Assembly (NCBI RefSeq): GCF_026130545.1
Contig: NZ_JAMOIM010000005.1
Coordinates: 124,001 to 188,000 of the forward strand
DNA length: 64,000 nucleotides
Direction of reading: 5' to 3'
Source: Lichenifustis flavocetrariae
GTDB taxonomy: Bacteria; Pseudomonadota; Alphaproteobacteria; Rhizobiales; Beijerinckiaceae
In this document: positions 52,880 to 62,524 of the stretch, piece by piece
Layout: each line of letters begins with the position of its first letter
Numbering within the stretch: position 1 is the stretch's first letter
Notes under the pieces: generated by a model
The model's database searches: none
What the model saw: the letters and a program-made list of their open reading frames with translations, nothing else
Told to the model about the DNA's origin: nothing
Program-made: the position numbers and the translations under genes

Positions 52880-53230
52880 GTCGGGAACGAGTTGGTGTCG
52901 ACCGATCTGGATGCACAACTTTTGGCAACCTCTGGCGATCTGAAGCAATCAGAAATAGTATTTCAGCCGATCGTTGGCCCCGAGACCCACCTCGATCTGC
53001 GAGGAGAGGACAAGTCCTTCCTCGCCGATCGTATCGAGCCCCTGTTTTCACGAGACGCCCAATGTCGTGGCGAGCAGGTGGCGCGGCTTGGCGAGAATGT
53101 CGCCACCCGCCGAAGGCGTGCGTAGATCGATGGGGTGACCGATGCAATCTCGGCTCGCACCACTTCATAGCATAGAGAGATCCTTGCTGTAAGAGCGACC
53201 GCAATAGCGCGCCTTTAGTTCGCCTGAGCG
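52880..53230. other. Intergenic region with degenerate coding traces
   Basis: About 350 bases. On the minus strand one frame between 53160 and 52940 reads like protein ('GHPIDLRTPSAGGDILAKPR', 'EEGLVLSSQIEVGLGANDRL') but is broken by stops. I do not recognise the family. It is probably the leftover of a decayed gene. Confidence 0.35.
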
Positions 53231-54493
53231 TCAGCCCTTTTCGGCAGAGCAGCTTTGGGGCTCCGACAGGACGGGGTCTTCGGCGAAGGTGTAGACGTCG
53301 ATCGGCTGACCGACACCTTGCACCGGATAGGTGCCGACGGGCTTCAGCATCGCCCGGCAGCCCGTGCGGGCCACAAAGGCCGCCGAGAACAGCACATGCG
53401 GTTCCACCGTCTTTGTGAGAGTCTCAAGCCGGGAGGCGATGTTCACGGCAGGCCCGATCACCGTGAAGTCCAGCCGCGTGCGCGAACCGATATTGCCGTA
53501 CATGACGTCGCCGAAGTTGACGCCCACACCGTACCCGAGCGGGTCTTGGCCGCTCGCCTGCCGCGAAAGGTTGAGGGCCGCCATGGACCTGCAGATGTCC
53601 GCCACGGCCCGGGTCGCGGCTTTGGCATCGTCGGGGAAGATGGCGAGCAAGCCATCGCCCATGAATTTCAGGATCTCGCCCCCGTGTTTCTCGATGGGCT
53701 CGGACAGCGCATCGAAATAGTCATTCAGGAGAGCGATCACGTCGTCCCGTGGCCATAAATCGGAGATGGACGTGAAGCCTCGCAGGTCGACCACGACGAT
53801 CGCTGCTTCAACAGTAAAGCCGCTGCCGCGCCTCGTGGCCCCTCCCAGAATCGCCTCGCCGGCGTGCGGGCCGACATAGGTGTCGAGCAGCAGCCGCGCC
53901 AGGCGGTTCTTGAGCCTGAGGTCGACCACGGTCGCGAGGACGGGGAGCAGTTCGACCAGCTGTGTGAGTTCGTCGTCCCGGAAGCCGCCCGGCCGGTCGG
54001 TCGCGAAGGTGATGAAGTGCTGCTTCCCGAGCGTGAACGAAAACGGCCAGGCGACATAGTCGGTCATGCCCTCCTGACGCATGTCTTGCAGGATCGGGAA
54101 AGCATCATCGGCCCCGGGTGTGGCGTGCAGGCGGGCGCGGATCTCCGGCACACCCGCATGGATCGCCGCGGCCGGGCTGCGGAGATAGGTGTCCGAATCC
54201 ACCGACTCGTATTCAGATCCTTTCATTTCCGCTTCTGTCATGCCGCGGCGCCAGTAGATGCGAACGCCGAGCCACTGGGGATGATTGGTCTGCAGAAACA
54301 TCGCAGCACGGGCGACACCAACCCCGCTCGCCTCGAGGCGCTGACAGAGCTCGACGAAAATGTTGTCGAGAAAGCGCTGATCGCGGGTTCGGTTGACAAG
54401 CCAGTCGAGCACCGAGGTCCGGCGGGCGGGCCACAGCCCGGTTTCAGGCGCGTCAGCGTAGTCACCAGGTTGGATCGTCGCGACATTTGGCAT
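53231..54493 (-). CDS. Class III adenylate/guanylate cyclase
   Basis: A 420-aa soluble protein. Residues 1-215 form a sensor part common in rhizobial cyclases ('TSVLDWLVNRTRDQRFLDNI', 'NHPQWLGVRIYWRRGM', 'MTDYVAWPFSFTLGKQHFIT'). Residues about 225-400 are the cyclase homology domain. Metal-binding Asp are in 'IVVVDLRGFTSISD' and 'ILKFMGDGLLAIFP', and the transition-state Asn/Arg in 'VIGPAVNIASRLETL'. All are present, so it should be active. Lys of LKFMGDG fits ATP specificity, hence cAMP is likely. The start is ATG 54493. No effector is adjacent. Confidence 0.93.
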   Translation of the reverse strand: MPNVATIQPGDYADAPETGLWPARRTSVLDWLVNRTRDQRFLDNIFVELCQRLEASGVGVARAAMFLQTNHPQWLGVRIYWRRGMTEAEMKGSEYESVDSDTYLRSPAAAIHAGVPEIRARLHATPGADDAFPILQDMRQEGMTDYVAWPFSFTLGKQHFITFATDRPGGFRDDELTQLVELLPVLATVVDLRLKNRLARLLLDTYVGPHAGEAILGGATRRGSGFTVEAAIVVVDLRGFTSISDLWPRDDVIALLNDYFDALSEPIEKHGGEILKFMGDGLLAIFPDDAKAATRAVADICRSMAALNLSRQASGQDPLGYGVGVNFGDVMYGNIGSRTRLDFTVIGPAVNIASRLETLTKTVEPHVLFSAAFVARTGCRAMLKPVGTYPVQGVGQPIDVYTFAEDPVLSEPQSCSAEKG

Positions 54494-54812
54494 CAAGAAC
54501 TCCAGGCGGTCGCTGTTTTCTTAGGGTGGGGTGGGCAGGTGACGAGCGCAATGCCGGCAGGCCCTGGCGAGGCTGGTATGCGCGGAACCGTGGTCTGAGG
54601 CTGCGGGGACATGCAGGCCCGTGCGTGCGCCGCGAGGTTTGTGCCACTGAGACCGGCAATCCGAGGATGCTCGACCCCCCACTCACCGCAGTTACGACGA
54701 AAAGGCGTAAAGCAGAGGCCCGTGGTTGTCTCGCTTCAGGAGATAGGGCGGACCATCGTCGCGCCCCAGCCTGTCAGCCCATGCCTGGAATGAGGCCTGC
54801 CCCTGTTCAAGC
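54494..54812. other. Intergenic region with an orphan coding tail
   Basis: About 320 bases between the cyclase start and the livM stop. On the minus strand, 54692-54810 reads 'ELEQGQASFQAWADRLGRDD' and 'GPPYLLKRDNHGPLLYAFSS' before a TAA, which looks like a genuine protein C-terminus but has no start codon. The rest shows nothing. Confidence 0.35.
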
Positions 54813-55829
54813 TCAGTTGACGGCAGCCCGTGCGCTGGCTCCCTGACGGGCCGCGATGGATCGGCGGCCAAAATCGGCCAGAGTTCCGACAATTCCGGCG
54901 CGAAAGCCGAGCACGCAGGCCACGAAGATGCCACCCTCGATCACCTGAACCCAGGAGCCGATGGACGCGAGGTAGAACTCGGCCGCGACCACCACGGCCG
55001 CGCCGACCAGTGGACCGAAGAGCGTGCCCATGCCGCCGACCAACGTCATCAACACCACCTCGCCCGACGTCGTCCAGTGAACGTCCGTGAGCGACGCAAG
55101 CTGGAACACGATGGCTTTCATCGCGCCCGCGAGAGCACAGACGACCGTTGACAATACGAACACGGCAAGCCGGTACCAGACGGTCTTGTAGCCGAGAGAG
55201 ATCGCGCGCGCCTCGTTGTCGCGAATGGCCCGAAGGACGTGTCCGAAGGGCGAGTGCACAATCCGGCTTACCAGCAACAGCGTGAGAAAAAACACGACGC
55301 TTACGACCCCGTACAGGGTCAGGTCGTTCGACAGGTCGACGAGGCCGAGCAGCTTGCCTCTCGGTACGGACTGCAAACCGTCCTCCCCTCCGGTGAATGG
55401 CACTTGGAGACAGACGAAATAGATGAGCTGGGCAAGGGCCAGCGTGATCATCGCGAAATAGATCCCCTGTCGGCGGATCGCCACGACACCGAAGATCACG
55501 CCGAGCAGAGCGCCAGCGGCGGTTCCGGCCGTGACCGCCGCCTCAGGTGGCCAACCCCACGCTTTCGCCGCATAGGCGCTGACATAGCTGCCGATGCCGA
55601 AATAGGCTGCATGTCCGAAGGACAGGAGCCCCCCGAAGCCGAGCAGAAGGTTGAACCCCGCCGCGAAGAGCGCAAAGCACATCACCTTCATCAGGAGCAC
55701 GGGGTAAACGACGACTGGCCCGAGAATGATCAGCAGCGCGACCACGCCGAACCCCCACAAGCGGGACGCGGCCGCCGTAGCCTTCACGGGGGGCTTCGTC
55801 GCGGCATTGCTCTCGGCGGTCGCGCTCAC
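54813..55829 (-). CDS. livM: Branched-chain amino acid-type ABC permease LivM
   Basis: A 338-aa inner-membrane permease with about ten helices. Family segments: 'MCFALFAAGFNLLLGFGGLL', 'SFGHAAYFGIGSYVSAYAAK', 'RRQGIYFAMITLALAQLIYF', 'FGHVLRAIRDNEARAISLGY' (EAA-like coupling loop) and 'VLMTLVGGMGTLFGPLVGAA'. GTG 55829 overlaps the livH stop as GTGA. It is the last gene of livG-livF-substrate binding protein-livH-livM. Transported substrate unknown; this family also moves urea, short amides and aromatic acids. Confidence 0.93.
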   Translation of the reverse strand: MSATAESNAATKPPVKATAAASRLWGFGVVALLIILGPVVVYPVLLMKVMCFALFAAGFNLLLGFGGLLSFGHAAYFGIGSYVSAYAAKAWGWPPEAAVTAGTAAGALLGVIFGVVAIRRQGIYFAMITLALAQLIYFVCLQVPFTGGEDGLQSVPRGKLLGLVDLSNDLTLYGVVSVVFFLTLLLVSRIVHSPFGHVLRAIRDNEARAISLGYKTVWYRLAVFVLSTVVCALAGAMKAIVFQLASLTDVHWTTSGEVVLMTLVGGMGTLFGPLVGAAVVVAAEFYLASIGSWVQVIEGGIFVACVLGFRAGIVGTLADFGRRSIAARQGASARAAVN

Positions 55830-56713
55830 GTGGATCGACCGAACAAGCCGGCGGGCTTCACCAAAAGCACGACGATCATAATAACGAAAACCACTGTGGC
55901 TGAACCGGCGGGATAGACCAGCCGCGTGAGCCCTTCGGCAAGCCCGAGGCCAAAGCCCGTGACGATGGACCCAAGAATCGAGCCCATGCCGCCGATCACC
56001 ACCACGACAAACACGGTGATGATGAGGTCGGCGCCCATATTGGGGTTGACCGAATAGATTGGCGCGGCCAATACGCCCGCGAGCGCCGCCAGAGCGGTCC
56101 CGAAGCCGTAAGTGAGGGTGACGAGGCGCGGCACGTTGATGCCGAACGCTTCTGTCAGGGTCGCGTTCTCGGTGGCGGCGCGAAGCGTGGCGCCAAGGCG
56201 CGTTTTCTCGATGCCAAGCCAGGTTGCGAGGCAGACCAGGAGGCTCAGGCCGATGACCCACCCTCGGTAATTCGGCAGGATCATGAAGCCGAGATTGCGG
56301 GCGCCGGCGAGTTGCGATGGAACCCCGTAAGGCAGTCCGGATACGCCGAAGATGTTGCGAAATACGCCCTGGATGATCAGGGCGAGCCCGAAGGTGAGCA
56401 ACAGGCCGTAGAGAGGGTCGAGCCCTTTCAGCCGGGCGAGCAACAAGCGCTCGACAGCCATACCCAGAACACCGACGATGAGGGGGGACAACAGCAAAGC
56501 CCACCAATAACCAAGGCCGAGTCCGGCGAGCAGCAGCCATCCCGTGAAAGCGCCCAGCATGTAGAAGGCGCCATGGCTGAAGTTGACGACGTTGAGCAGC
56601 CCGAAGATCACCGCGAGCCCGAGGCTGAGCATGGCATAGAAGGCGCCATTTATCAGCCCCAGCAGAAGTTGGCCGAATAGAGCGGGGGTGGGGATGCCGA
56701 AAATACTGTGCAT
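55826..56713 (-). CDS. livH: Branched-chain amino acid-type ABC permease LivH
   Basis: A 295-aa permease. The N-terminus 'LFGQLLLGLINGAFYAMLSL' with 'GLAVIFGLLNVVNFSHGAFY' is the LivH signature. 'RLGATLRAATENATLTEAFG' is the cytoplasmic loop that meets the ATPases. 'TVFVVVVIGGMGSILGSIVT' lies near the end. It starts 44 bases after the binding-protein gene and overlaps livM by 4 bases. Confidence 0.93.
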   Translation of the reverse strand: MHSIFGIPTPALFGQLLLGLINGAFYAMLSLGLAVIFGLLNVVNFSHGAFYMLGAFTGWLLLAGLGLGYWWALLLSPLIVGVLGMAVERLLLARLKGLDPLYGLLLTFGLALIIQGVFRNIFGVSGLPYGVPSQLAGARNLGFMILPNYRGWVIGLSLLVCLATWLGIEKTRLGATLRAATENATLTEAFGINVPRLVTLTYGFGTALAALAGVLAAPIYSVNPNMGADLIITVFVVVVIGGMGSILGSIVTGFGLGLAEGLTRLVYPAGSATVVFVIMIVVLLVKPAGLFGRST

Positions 56714-56757
56714 GCGGCCTCAGCGTCCCGTCTTGAATGCCTCGACGGCCCGCCCGC

Positions 56758-57969
56758 TCACCCCTTGACCAGCGGGCAGCCGCCCTCGCCCAGCGGCCGG
56801 AACGCATCCGCGGCGGGAACCGTCTGGATCAGCTTGTAATAGTCCCACGGTCCCTTGGATTCCGACGGGGTCTTCACCTGGAACAGGTACATGTCATGCA
56901 GGGTGCGCCCGTCGACACGGATCGACCCGCGTCCGAACAACGGATCATCGGTCGGCGTCGCTTTCATCTTGGCCAGCACGGCTGCGGCGTCCTTCGACTT
57001 CAGCGCATCAACGGCTTTCAGATAGTGCAGCAGGCCGGCGTAAACGCCAGCCTGCACCATAGTCGGCATCTTGCCGCCGTGGCGGGCGGCAAAGCGCTTC
57101 GACCATTCACGGGTGCCGTCGTTGAGATCCCAATAGAAGGCCTCGGTGAGGTTGAGGCCTTGCGCGGCTTCGAGCCCGAGCGCGTTCACGTCGCTGATGA
57201 ACACCAGCAATCCGGCGAGCTTCTGCCCGCCTTGGGTGAGGCCGAACTCGGAGGCCTGTTTGATCGCGTTCACCGTATCTCCGCCCGCATTGGCGAGACC
57301 AACGACGTCGGCATGAGACGCCTGGGCCTGGAGCAGGAAGGACGAGAAGTCGGTCGCCGGAAAGGGCACGTTCACGCTATCCACGACCGTGCCGCCGGCC
57401 GCCGTCACGATGGCGGCGGCATCCTTTTGCAGCGAATGGCCGAACACGTAGTCGGCCGTGAGGAAGAACCAGCTTTTGCCGCCGTTCTTGACCATGGCGC
57501 CCGCCGTTCCCTTGGCGAGCGCGTAGGTGTCGTAGGTCCAGAGGATGGTATTGGGTGAGCACTGCTTGCCCGTGATATCGGCCGCGCCTGCGCCCGAATC
57601 GATGAACACCTTGTTCTTCTCGCGCGTGATCTGGGACACGGCGAGCGCCACGGACGAGGTCGGAACGTCGAGGATCACGTCGACGCCATCCTGATCGTAC
57701 CATTGGCGCGCGATATTCGCCCCGATGTCGGGCTTGTTCTGATGATCGGCCGAAACGATGTCGACCATGATGCCCTTGTCGGCCGCCTTGAAGTCCTCGA
57801 CCGCCATGCGGGCGGCCTCGACCGACCCTTCGCCGCCCAGATCCGCATAGATCCCCGATCGATCGTTCAATACGCCAACCTTGATCTTGACGTCGGCCGC
57901 CTGTCCCGGACCGCCTGTGAAGGCCGCCAAGGCCAGCGCCAGCGCGGCCACCCTGTTTGCGACACCCAT
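56758..57969 (-). CDS. ABC transporter substrate-binding protein (LivJ/LivK-like)
   Basis: A 403-aa periplasmic type I binding protein. ATG 57969 follows GGAGG and opens a signal peptide ('NRVAALALALAAFTGGPGQA' then A). The mature start is 'DVKIKVGVLNDRSGIYADLG', and 'VDIVSADHQNKPDIGANIAR', 'GVDVILDVPTSSVALAVSQI' and 'FFLTADYVFGHSLQKDAAAI' are typical of the subgroup that binds aromatic acids, amides or hydroxy-acids rather than leucine itself. It lies inside the transporter operon, between livF and livH. Confidence 0.92.
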   Translation of the reverse strand: MGVANRVAALALALAAFTGGPGQAADVKIKVGVLNDRSGIYADLGGEGSVEAARMAVEDFKAADKGIMVDIVSADHQNKPDIGANIARQWYDQDGVDVILDVPTSSVALAVSQITREKNKVFIDSGAGAADITGKQCSPNTILWTYDTYALAKGTAGAMVKNGGKSWFFLTADYVFGHSLQKDAAAIVTAAGGTVVDSVNVPFPATDFSSFLLQAQASHADVVGLANAGGDTVNAIKQASEFGLTQGGQKLAGLLVFISDVNALGLEAAQGLNLTEAFYWDLNDGTREWSKRFAARHGGKMPTMVQAGVYAGLLHYLKAVDALKSKDAAAVLAKMKATPTDDPLFGRGSIRVDGRTLHDMYLFQVKTPSESKGPWDYYKLIQTVPAADAFRPLGEGGCPLVKG

Positions 57970-58005
57970 TCCCGTCCTCCCTGATCGTCGCACGGATCCG
58001 CGTTC

Positions 58006-58734
58006 CTAGATCGCGAGATAGCCGTGCAACTGCTCCCTTTTGGCTTCGAGCGCCGCGTTCGGGACCATATCGATGACCCGGCCCTGCTCGACGATGTAGT
58101 GACGGTCTGCGATCGTCTCGGCGAAGCGAAAATTCTGTTCGACGAGCAGAACCGTAAAGCCATCGCGCTTGAGCTGCGCGATGACACGGCCGATCTCCTG
58201 CACGATCACCGGGGCAAGCCCTTCTGTCGGCTCGTCGAGCAGAAGCAGGCGCGCGCCCGTTCGCAGAATGCGGCCGATCGCCAGCATCTGTTGCTCCCCG
58301 CCCGAGAGACGCGTCCCGCCACTATTCAGTCGCGCCCGCAGGTTGGGGAACAAGTCGAGAACCTGACCGGTCGATCGTCCACCCGGCCCGATCACGGGCG
58401 GGAGTTCGAGATTCTCGCGGACGCTGAGGCTCGCGAAAATACCGCGCTCCTCAGGACAGTAGCCGATGCCGCGTCGCGCGATGAGCCGCGACGGGAGATC
58501 GATCAGCTCCATGCCGTTCATTCGTACAGATCCCGCGCGTCGGCCAAGGACCCCCATGATGGCGCGCAGGATCGTGGTCTTGCCAGCACCATTGCGGCCG
58601 AGCAGCGTGACAACCTCGCCAGCCGGAACGTCGAAGTCGACGCCGTGCAGCACGTGAGAAGGGCCATACCACCCTTCGAGATTTCGCACTTTCAGGAGCG
58701 GTGGCGCGGCGCCGGCCGGGTGCGTCTCAGCCAT
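58006..58734 (-). CDS. livF: ABC transporter ATP-binding protein LivF
   Basis: A 242-aa ATPase. Walker A 'LLGRNGAGKTTILRAIMG', signature 'GGTRLSGGEQQMLAIGRIL', Walker B 'ARLLLLDEPTEGLAPVIV' and H-loop variant 'FTVLLVEQNFRFAETIAD' (Q-N in place of H-x, usual for LivF). Its start overlaps the livG stop by 8 bases. It energises the LivHM permease pair. Confidence 0.94.
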   Translation of the reverse strand: MAETHPAGAAPPLLKVRNLEGWYGPSHVLHGVDFDVPAGEVVTLLGRNGAGKTTILRAIMGVLGRRAGSVRMNGMELIDLPSRLIARRGIGYCPEERGIFASLSVRENLELPPVIGPGGRSTGQVLDLFPNLRARLNSGGTRLSGGEQQMLAIGRILRTGARLLLLDEPTEGLAPVIVQEIGRVIAQLKRDGFTVLLVEQNFRFAETIADRHYIVEQGRVIDMVPNAALEAKREQLHGYLAI

Positions 58735-59530
58735 GACCCGACCCGATATAGGACGCGATCACACGCTCGTCCCGGCTCACCGTCGCGTAACTTCCCTCCG
58801 CGAGCACGTGTCCGCGGGCCAGAACCGTGATCTCGTCAGACAATGCCGCGACCACGGACAGGTTGTGTTCCACCATCAACACCGTCCGGTTTCGGGCAGA
58901 GCGCTTGATGAGATCCGCCGTCCGCTCGATCTCCTCGACCGCCATGCCAGCCATGGGTTCATCGAGCAGCAGGAGTTCGGGCTCGAGCGCCAAAGTGGTG
59001 GCGAGTTCGAGGGCTCTCTTGCGCCCGTAGGACAGGTCTGCGGCCCGGTGTGAGCTCTGACCCTCGAGGCCGACCTCTTCGAGAAGTTGCCCGGCACGGC
59101 CATCCAACTTCTTGAGCACGCGGTCCGATCGCCAGAACGCGAAATTGTCTCGACGTTTGCGCTGTAGCGCCACGCGAACGTTCTCCAGGACCGTCAATTG
59201 TGGAAAGACCGCCGAGATCTGAAACGAGCGCACCAAGCCGAGCCGCGCCACATCGGCGGGTGATCTTCGTGTGATGTCATGACCGTTGAAGGTGATGACA
59301 CCTTTCGTCGGGTTCAGGAATTTGGTGAGCAGATTGAAGCATGTCGTCTTCCCTGCACCATTCGGACCGATGAGCGCATGTATAGTGCCGCGCCTGACCG
59401 TCAGATTGACGCCATCGACCGCTTGAATGCCTCGAAACGACTTCGAGAGCCCCCGCGCCAACAAAATGGCATCCACTTCGACCGTTTCCCACCTCCCGCG
59501 CCCCGACTTCAGCGGGGCTTGCGCGAACAT
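58727..59530 (-). CDS. livG: ABC transporter ATP-binding protein LivG
   Basis: A 267-aa ATPase. Walker A 'ALIGPNGAGKTTCFNLLTKF', Q-loop in 'LGLVRSFQISAVFPQLTVLE', signature region 'AADLSYGRKRALELATTLAL' (SYGRK variant), Walker B 'ELLLLDEPMAGMAVEEIERT' and 'RTVLMVEHNLSVVAALSDEI' (H-loop). The start is uncertain: ATG 59530 lacks a clear ribosome site, while GTG 59476 would begin close to the conserved domain. It is the first gene of the operon. Confidence 0.92.
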   Translation of the reverse strand: MFAQAPLKSGRGRWETVEVDAILLARGLSKSFRGIQAVDGVNLTVRRGTIHALIGPNGAGKTTCFNLLTKFLNPTKGVITFNGHDITRRSPADVARLGLVRSFQISAVFPQLTVLENVRVALQRKRRDNFAFWRSDRVLKKLDGRAGQLLEEVGLEGQSSHRAADLSYGRKRALELATTLALEPELLLLDEPMAGMAVEEIERTADLIKRSARNRTVLMVEHNLSVVAALSDEITVLARGHVLAEGSYATVSRDERVIASYIGSGHG

Positions 59531-59700
59531 AGTGACGGATCGTCTGCGCCGACGCAATCGCTGGTCGATCGGGCTGGAAGCGGACCAATTCCAAGCCGGA
59601 TATCAGCCTCCGGCAGCGACCCGGAGTCTGGTGATGACGCGGGGCAAACAGGCCGCACGGTGCGACGCCGAAGGTCTGGCCCGGGTGGAGAAACGAGACG

Positions 59701-60126
59701 TCAGCGCTTTCTCGTGTTGCGGGTGACGGCCGCTTTGATCAACGTCCGAAAGGCAGCTTCGTCGATGTGTTCACCCCTGCCGATGTCGATGGCACGTCGA
59801 ACGCCCGCATCCAGGCTTGAGTTGAACAAGCCTGCCGGATCTTCGAGAGAAGCTCCCTGAGCGAAAGTCAGCTTGATCTTGTCCTTATAGACTTCGCCAG
59901 TGCAGAGGATGCCGGCGTGGCACCATGTCGGAACACCCGCGGGGTTCGACGGCTTGCGCCACTTCACCTCCTCGACCACATCGTGGTCCGCCTCTCGGAT
60001 AAGCTGACGGATGCGGGCGAGGGTCTCGCCCCGCCAGTCGTTCAGCTCCTTGAGCCTCGCGTCGATCATGTCGGAGGCGGTGCCCTCGATGGGGTTCGGA
60101 TTTGCGATGTCACGCTCATCGGCCAT
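59701..60126 (-). CDS. DUF1801 (YdhG-like) domain protein
   Basis: A 141-aa protein. ATG 60126 has AAGGAG at ideal spacing. The core 'RIRQLIREADHDVVEEVKWR', 'VPTWCHAGILCTGEVYKDKI' and 'KLTFAQGASLEDPAGLFNSS' is the DUF1801/YdhG pattern, a small alpha+beta fold distantly related to frataxin-like iron chaperones in Bacillus (Fra/YdhG). 'RRAIDIGRGEHIDEAAFRTL' closes the domain. Role unknown. It is next to, but not obviously part of, the transporter operon (171 bases upstream). Confidence 0.87.
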   Translation of the reverse strand: MADERDIANPNPIEGTASDMIDARLKELNDWRGETLARIRQLIREADHDVVEEVKWRKPSNPAGVPTWCHAGILCTGEVYKDKIKLTFAQGASLEDPAGLFNSSLDAGVRRAIDIGRGEHIDEAAFRTLIKAAVTRNTRKR

Positions 60127-60358
60127 GTGACGCTCCTTCCTGGCCCTCCAGCCCGACATGCCGATCCGGGCTCGGGGGCGCGCCGGTCGGGTGCGGAATG
60201 CGCATCGATCGTGGCTCGAAAGTACGCAAGCTGGCAAGCGGTTAACGGCAGGTGTTGGTGCGAGGCGGACTCGCTATCGGCCTCGTAACGTTCTAAATTC
60301 CCCTTTCTTAAGACGATCATGTAAAAGAGCCGTCGCCAAATCTGAGCGAGGCGCCGGA

Positions 60359-62524
60359 GTGAACGTCAGTACCGTGCCGATAGGCCATTCCGTCCACCCG
60401 TTAGGCATGGGTGGCGGCGAAGTCGGAGAGCTCGTCCGAGCGCTCGACTGGGGCGCCACATCGCTGGGTCCCATTGAGACTTGGGCCCAGAGCCTGCGTA
60501 CCGCCGTCGCCATGACGCTACTCTCGCCGGTGCCTATCGTCCTTCTCTGGGGCGAGGACGGCGTCATGATCTACAACGACGCCTACTCGGGCTTTGCCGG
60601 GGGGCGTCATCCGCGGCTGCTCGGCTCCAAGGTTCGGGAGGGCTGGTCCGAGGTCGCCGACTTCAACGACAATGTCATGAAGGTCGGATTGGCCGGCGGT
60701 ACGCTCGCCTACAAGGACCAGGAACTTACCCTCCACCGCTATGGCGTGCCGGAACAGGTCTGGATGAACCTTGATTACTCGCCCGTGCTCGACGAAGCCG
60801 GGCACCCGGCTGGCGTCATCGCGATCGTCGTCGAGACCACCGAGCGCGTGCTCGCCGAGCGTCGCCTGCGGGAAAGTGAGGCGGTCGCCCGGGAGAACAT
60901 CGAGCGCGTCCAGCTTGCCCTTTCGGCCGGAGCGATCATCGGGACCTGGGTCTGGGAGTTGCCGACAAACCGGTTTACGGTCGACGAAGGGTTCGCGCGC
61001 AACTTCGGTCTCGATCCGGCCCTCGGTCGTGACGGCTTGAGCCTCGAGCAGGTGGTCGCGACCGTTCATCCCGACGACAAGCCTGGGCTGATCCAAGCCA
61101 TTAAGGACGTCATCAAGCGCGGCGGCAGCTACGCCCACCAATATCGGGTGCGACGCGCCAACGGACATTACCACTGGATCGAGGCGAACGGGCGGGTCGA
61201 TTGCGCGCCGGACGGGACGCCACTGCGGTTCCCCGGCGTCCTTCTCGACATGGACGACACACGCGCCGTGGAAGCGGAGCGCGACCGTGCGAACGCGGAA
61301 CTGCGGGCGCTCGCAGAAACCCTGGAGCTGCGCGTCGCGGAGCGGACAGCCGAGTTGATGGCCGCCGAGGAAGCCCTGCGCCAATCGCAGAAGATGGAGG
61401 CGGTGGGCCAGCTCACCGGCGGCCTTGCACACGACTTCAACAACCTGCTCGCCGGCATATCCGGCAGCCTCGAGCTGCTGCAGACCCGGATGAACCAGGG
61501 CCGGCTCACGGAACTCGATCGCTACATCAACGCTGCCCAAGGCGCCGCGAAGCGAGCCGCCGCACTCACGCATCGTCTATTGGCCTTCTCGCGCCGTCAG
61601 ACGCTCGACCCGAAGCCGACCGACGTGAACCGCCTTGTCGCCGGCATGGAGGATCTCGTCCGCCGCACCATCGGTCCCGAGATCGCCCTGGAGGTGGTCG
61701 GCGCATCCGGACTGTGGGCGACCCTGGTCGATCCGAGCCAACTCGAGAACGCCGTGCTGAACCTCTGCATCAACGCACGCGACGCGATGCCGGATGGCGG
61801 CCGCATCACCATCGAGACCGCCAACAAATGGCTGGACCACCATGCCGCCAAGGAGCGCGACCTTGAGCCCGGACAGTATCTCTCACTCTGCGTCAGCGAT
61901 ACCGGCATGGGGATGACGCCCGACGTCATCTCGAAGGCCTTTGAGCCGTTCTTCACGACGAAGCCCATCGGCCAGGGCACCGGCCTCGGCCTGTCGATGA
62001 TCTACGGCTTCGTGCGCCAATCGGGCGGCCAGGTGCGGATCTATTCGGAGGTCGGCGACGGCACCACGATGTGCCTCTACCTGCCGCGGCATTATGGCCC
62101 GGCCGAAGGCACCGCCGCGATCCCGGATCTCTCGGAGGTGCCGCGTGCCGAGCAGGGTCAGACCGTGCTTATCGTCGACGACGAGCCGACCGTGCGTATG
62201 CTGGTGACCGAGGTGCTGGAGGATCTCGGCTATACCGCCATTGAGGCCGCCGACGGGGTGGCTGGCCTGAAAGTGCTCCAGTCGGATGTCCGCATCGACC
62301 TGCTGATCACCGATGTCGGGCTTCCCGGCGGCATGAACGGTCGCCAGATGGCCGATGCCGGCCGCGTCGTCCGCCCGGGTTTGAAGGTGATGTTTATCAC
62401 AGGCTACGCCGAGAACGCCGTCATCGGGAATGGGCACCTCGAACCCGGCATGGCCGTCCTAACCAAGCCCTTCGTCATGGAGGCATTCGCGTCCCGGATC
62501 AGGGACCTCATCGCAGGCCCATAG
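60359..62524 (+). CDS. Hybrid sensor histidine kinase with PAS domains and receiver
   Basis: A 721-aa cytoplasmic hybrid kinase. It starts at GTG 60359 with GAGG seven bases before. Two PAS regions (about residues 25-170 and 190-315; 'YRVRRANGHYHWIEANGRVD') are followed by a coiled coil. The HisKA box is 'GQLTGGLAHDFNNLLAGISG' (phospho-His near 355). The HATPase has N-box 'LENAVLNLCINARDAMPDGG' and G-boxes 'CVSDTGMGMTPDV' and 'IGQGTGLGLSMIYGFVRQSG'. The C-terminal receiver reads 'TVLIVDDEPTVRMLVTEVLE' with phospho-acceptor Asp in 'DLLITDVGLPGGMNGRQMA' (near 650) and a Lys in 'VLTKPF'. No transmembrane helix. No separate output regulator is adjacent, so the signal must leave through another protein. 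Confidence 0.94.
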   Translation: MNVSTVPIGHSVHPLGMGGGEVGELVRALDWGATSLGPIETWAQSLRTAVAMTLLSPVPIVLLWGEDGVMIYNDAYSGFAGGRHPRLLGSKVREGWSEVADFNDNVMKVGLAGGTLAYKDQELTLHRYGVPEQVWMNLDYSPVLDEAGHPAGVIAIVVETTERVLAERRLRESEAVARENIERVQLALSAGAIIGTWVWELPTNRFTVDEGFARNFGLDPALGRDGLSLEQVVATVHPDDKPGLIQAIKDVIKRGGSYAHQYRVRRANGHYHWIEANGRVDCAPDGTPLRFPGVLLDMDDTRAVEAERDRANAELRALAETLELRVAERTAELMAAEEALRQSQKMEAVGQLTGGLAHDFNNLLAGISGSLELLQTRMNQGRLTELDRYINAAQGAAKRAAALTHRLLAFSRRQTLDPKPTDVNRLVAGMEDLVRRTIGPEIALEVVGASGLWATLVDPSQLENAVLNLCINARDAMPDGGRITIETANKWLDHHAAKERDLEPGQYLSLCVSDTGMGMTPDVISKAFEPFFTTKPIGQGTGLGLSMIYGFVRQSGGQVRIYSEVGDGTTMCLYLPRHYGPAEGTAAIPDLSEVPRAEQGQTVLIVDDEPTVRMLVTEVLEDLGYTAIEAADGVAGLKVLQSDVRIDLLITDVGLPGGMNGRQMADAGRVVRPGLKVMFITGYAENAVIGNGHLEPGMAVLTKPFVMEAFASRIRDLIAGP

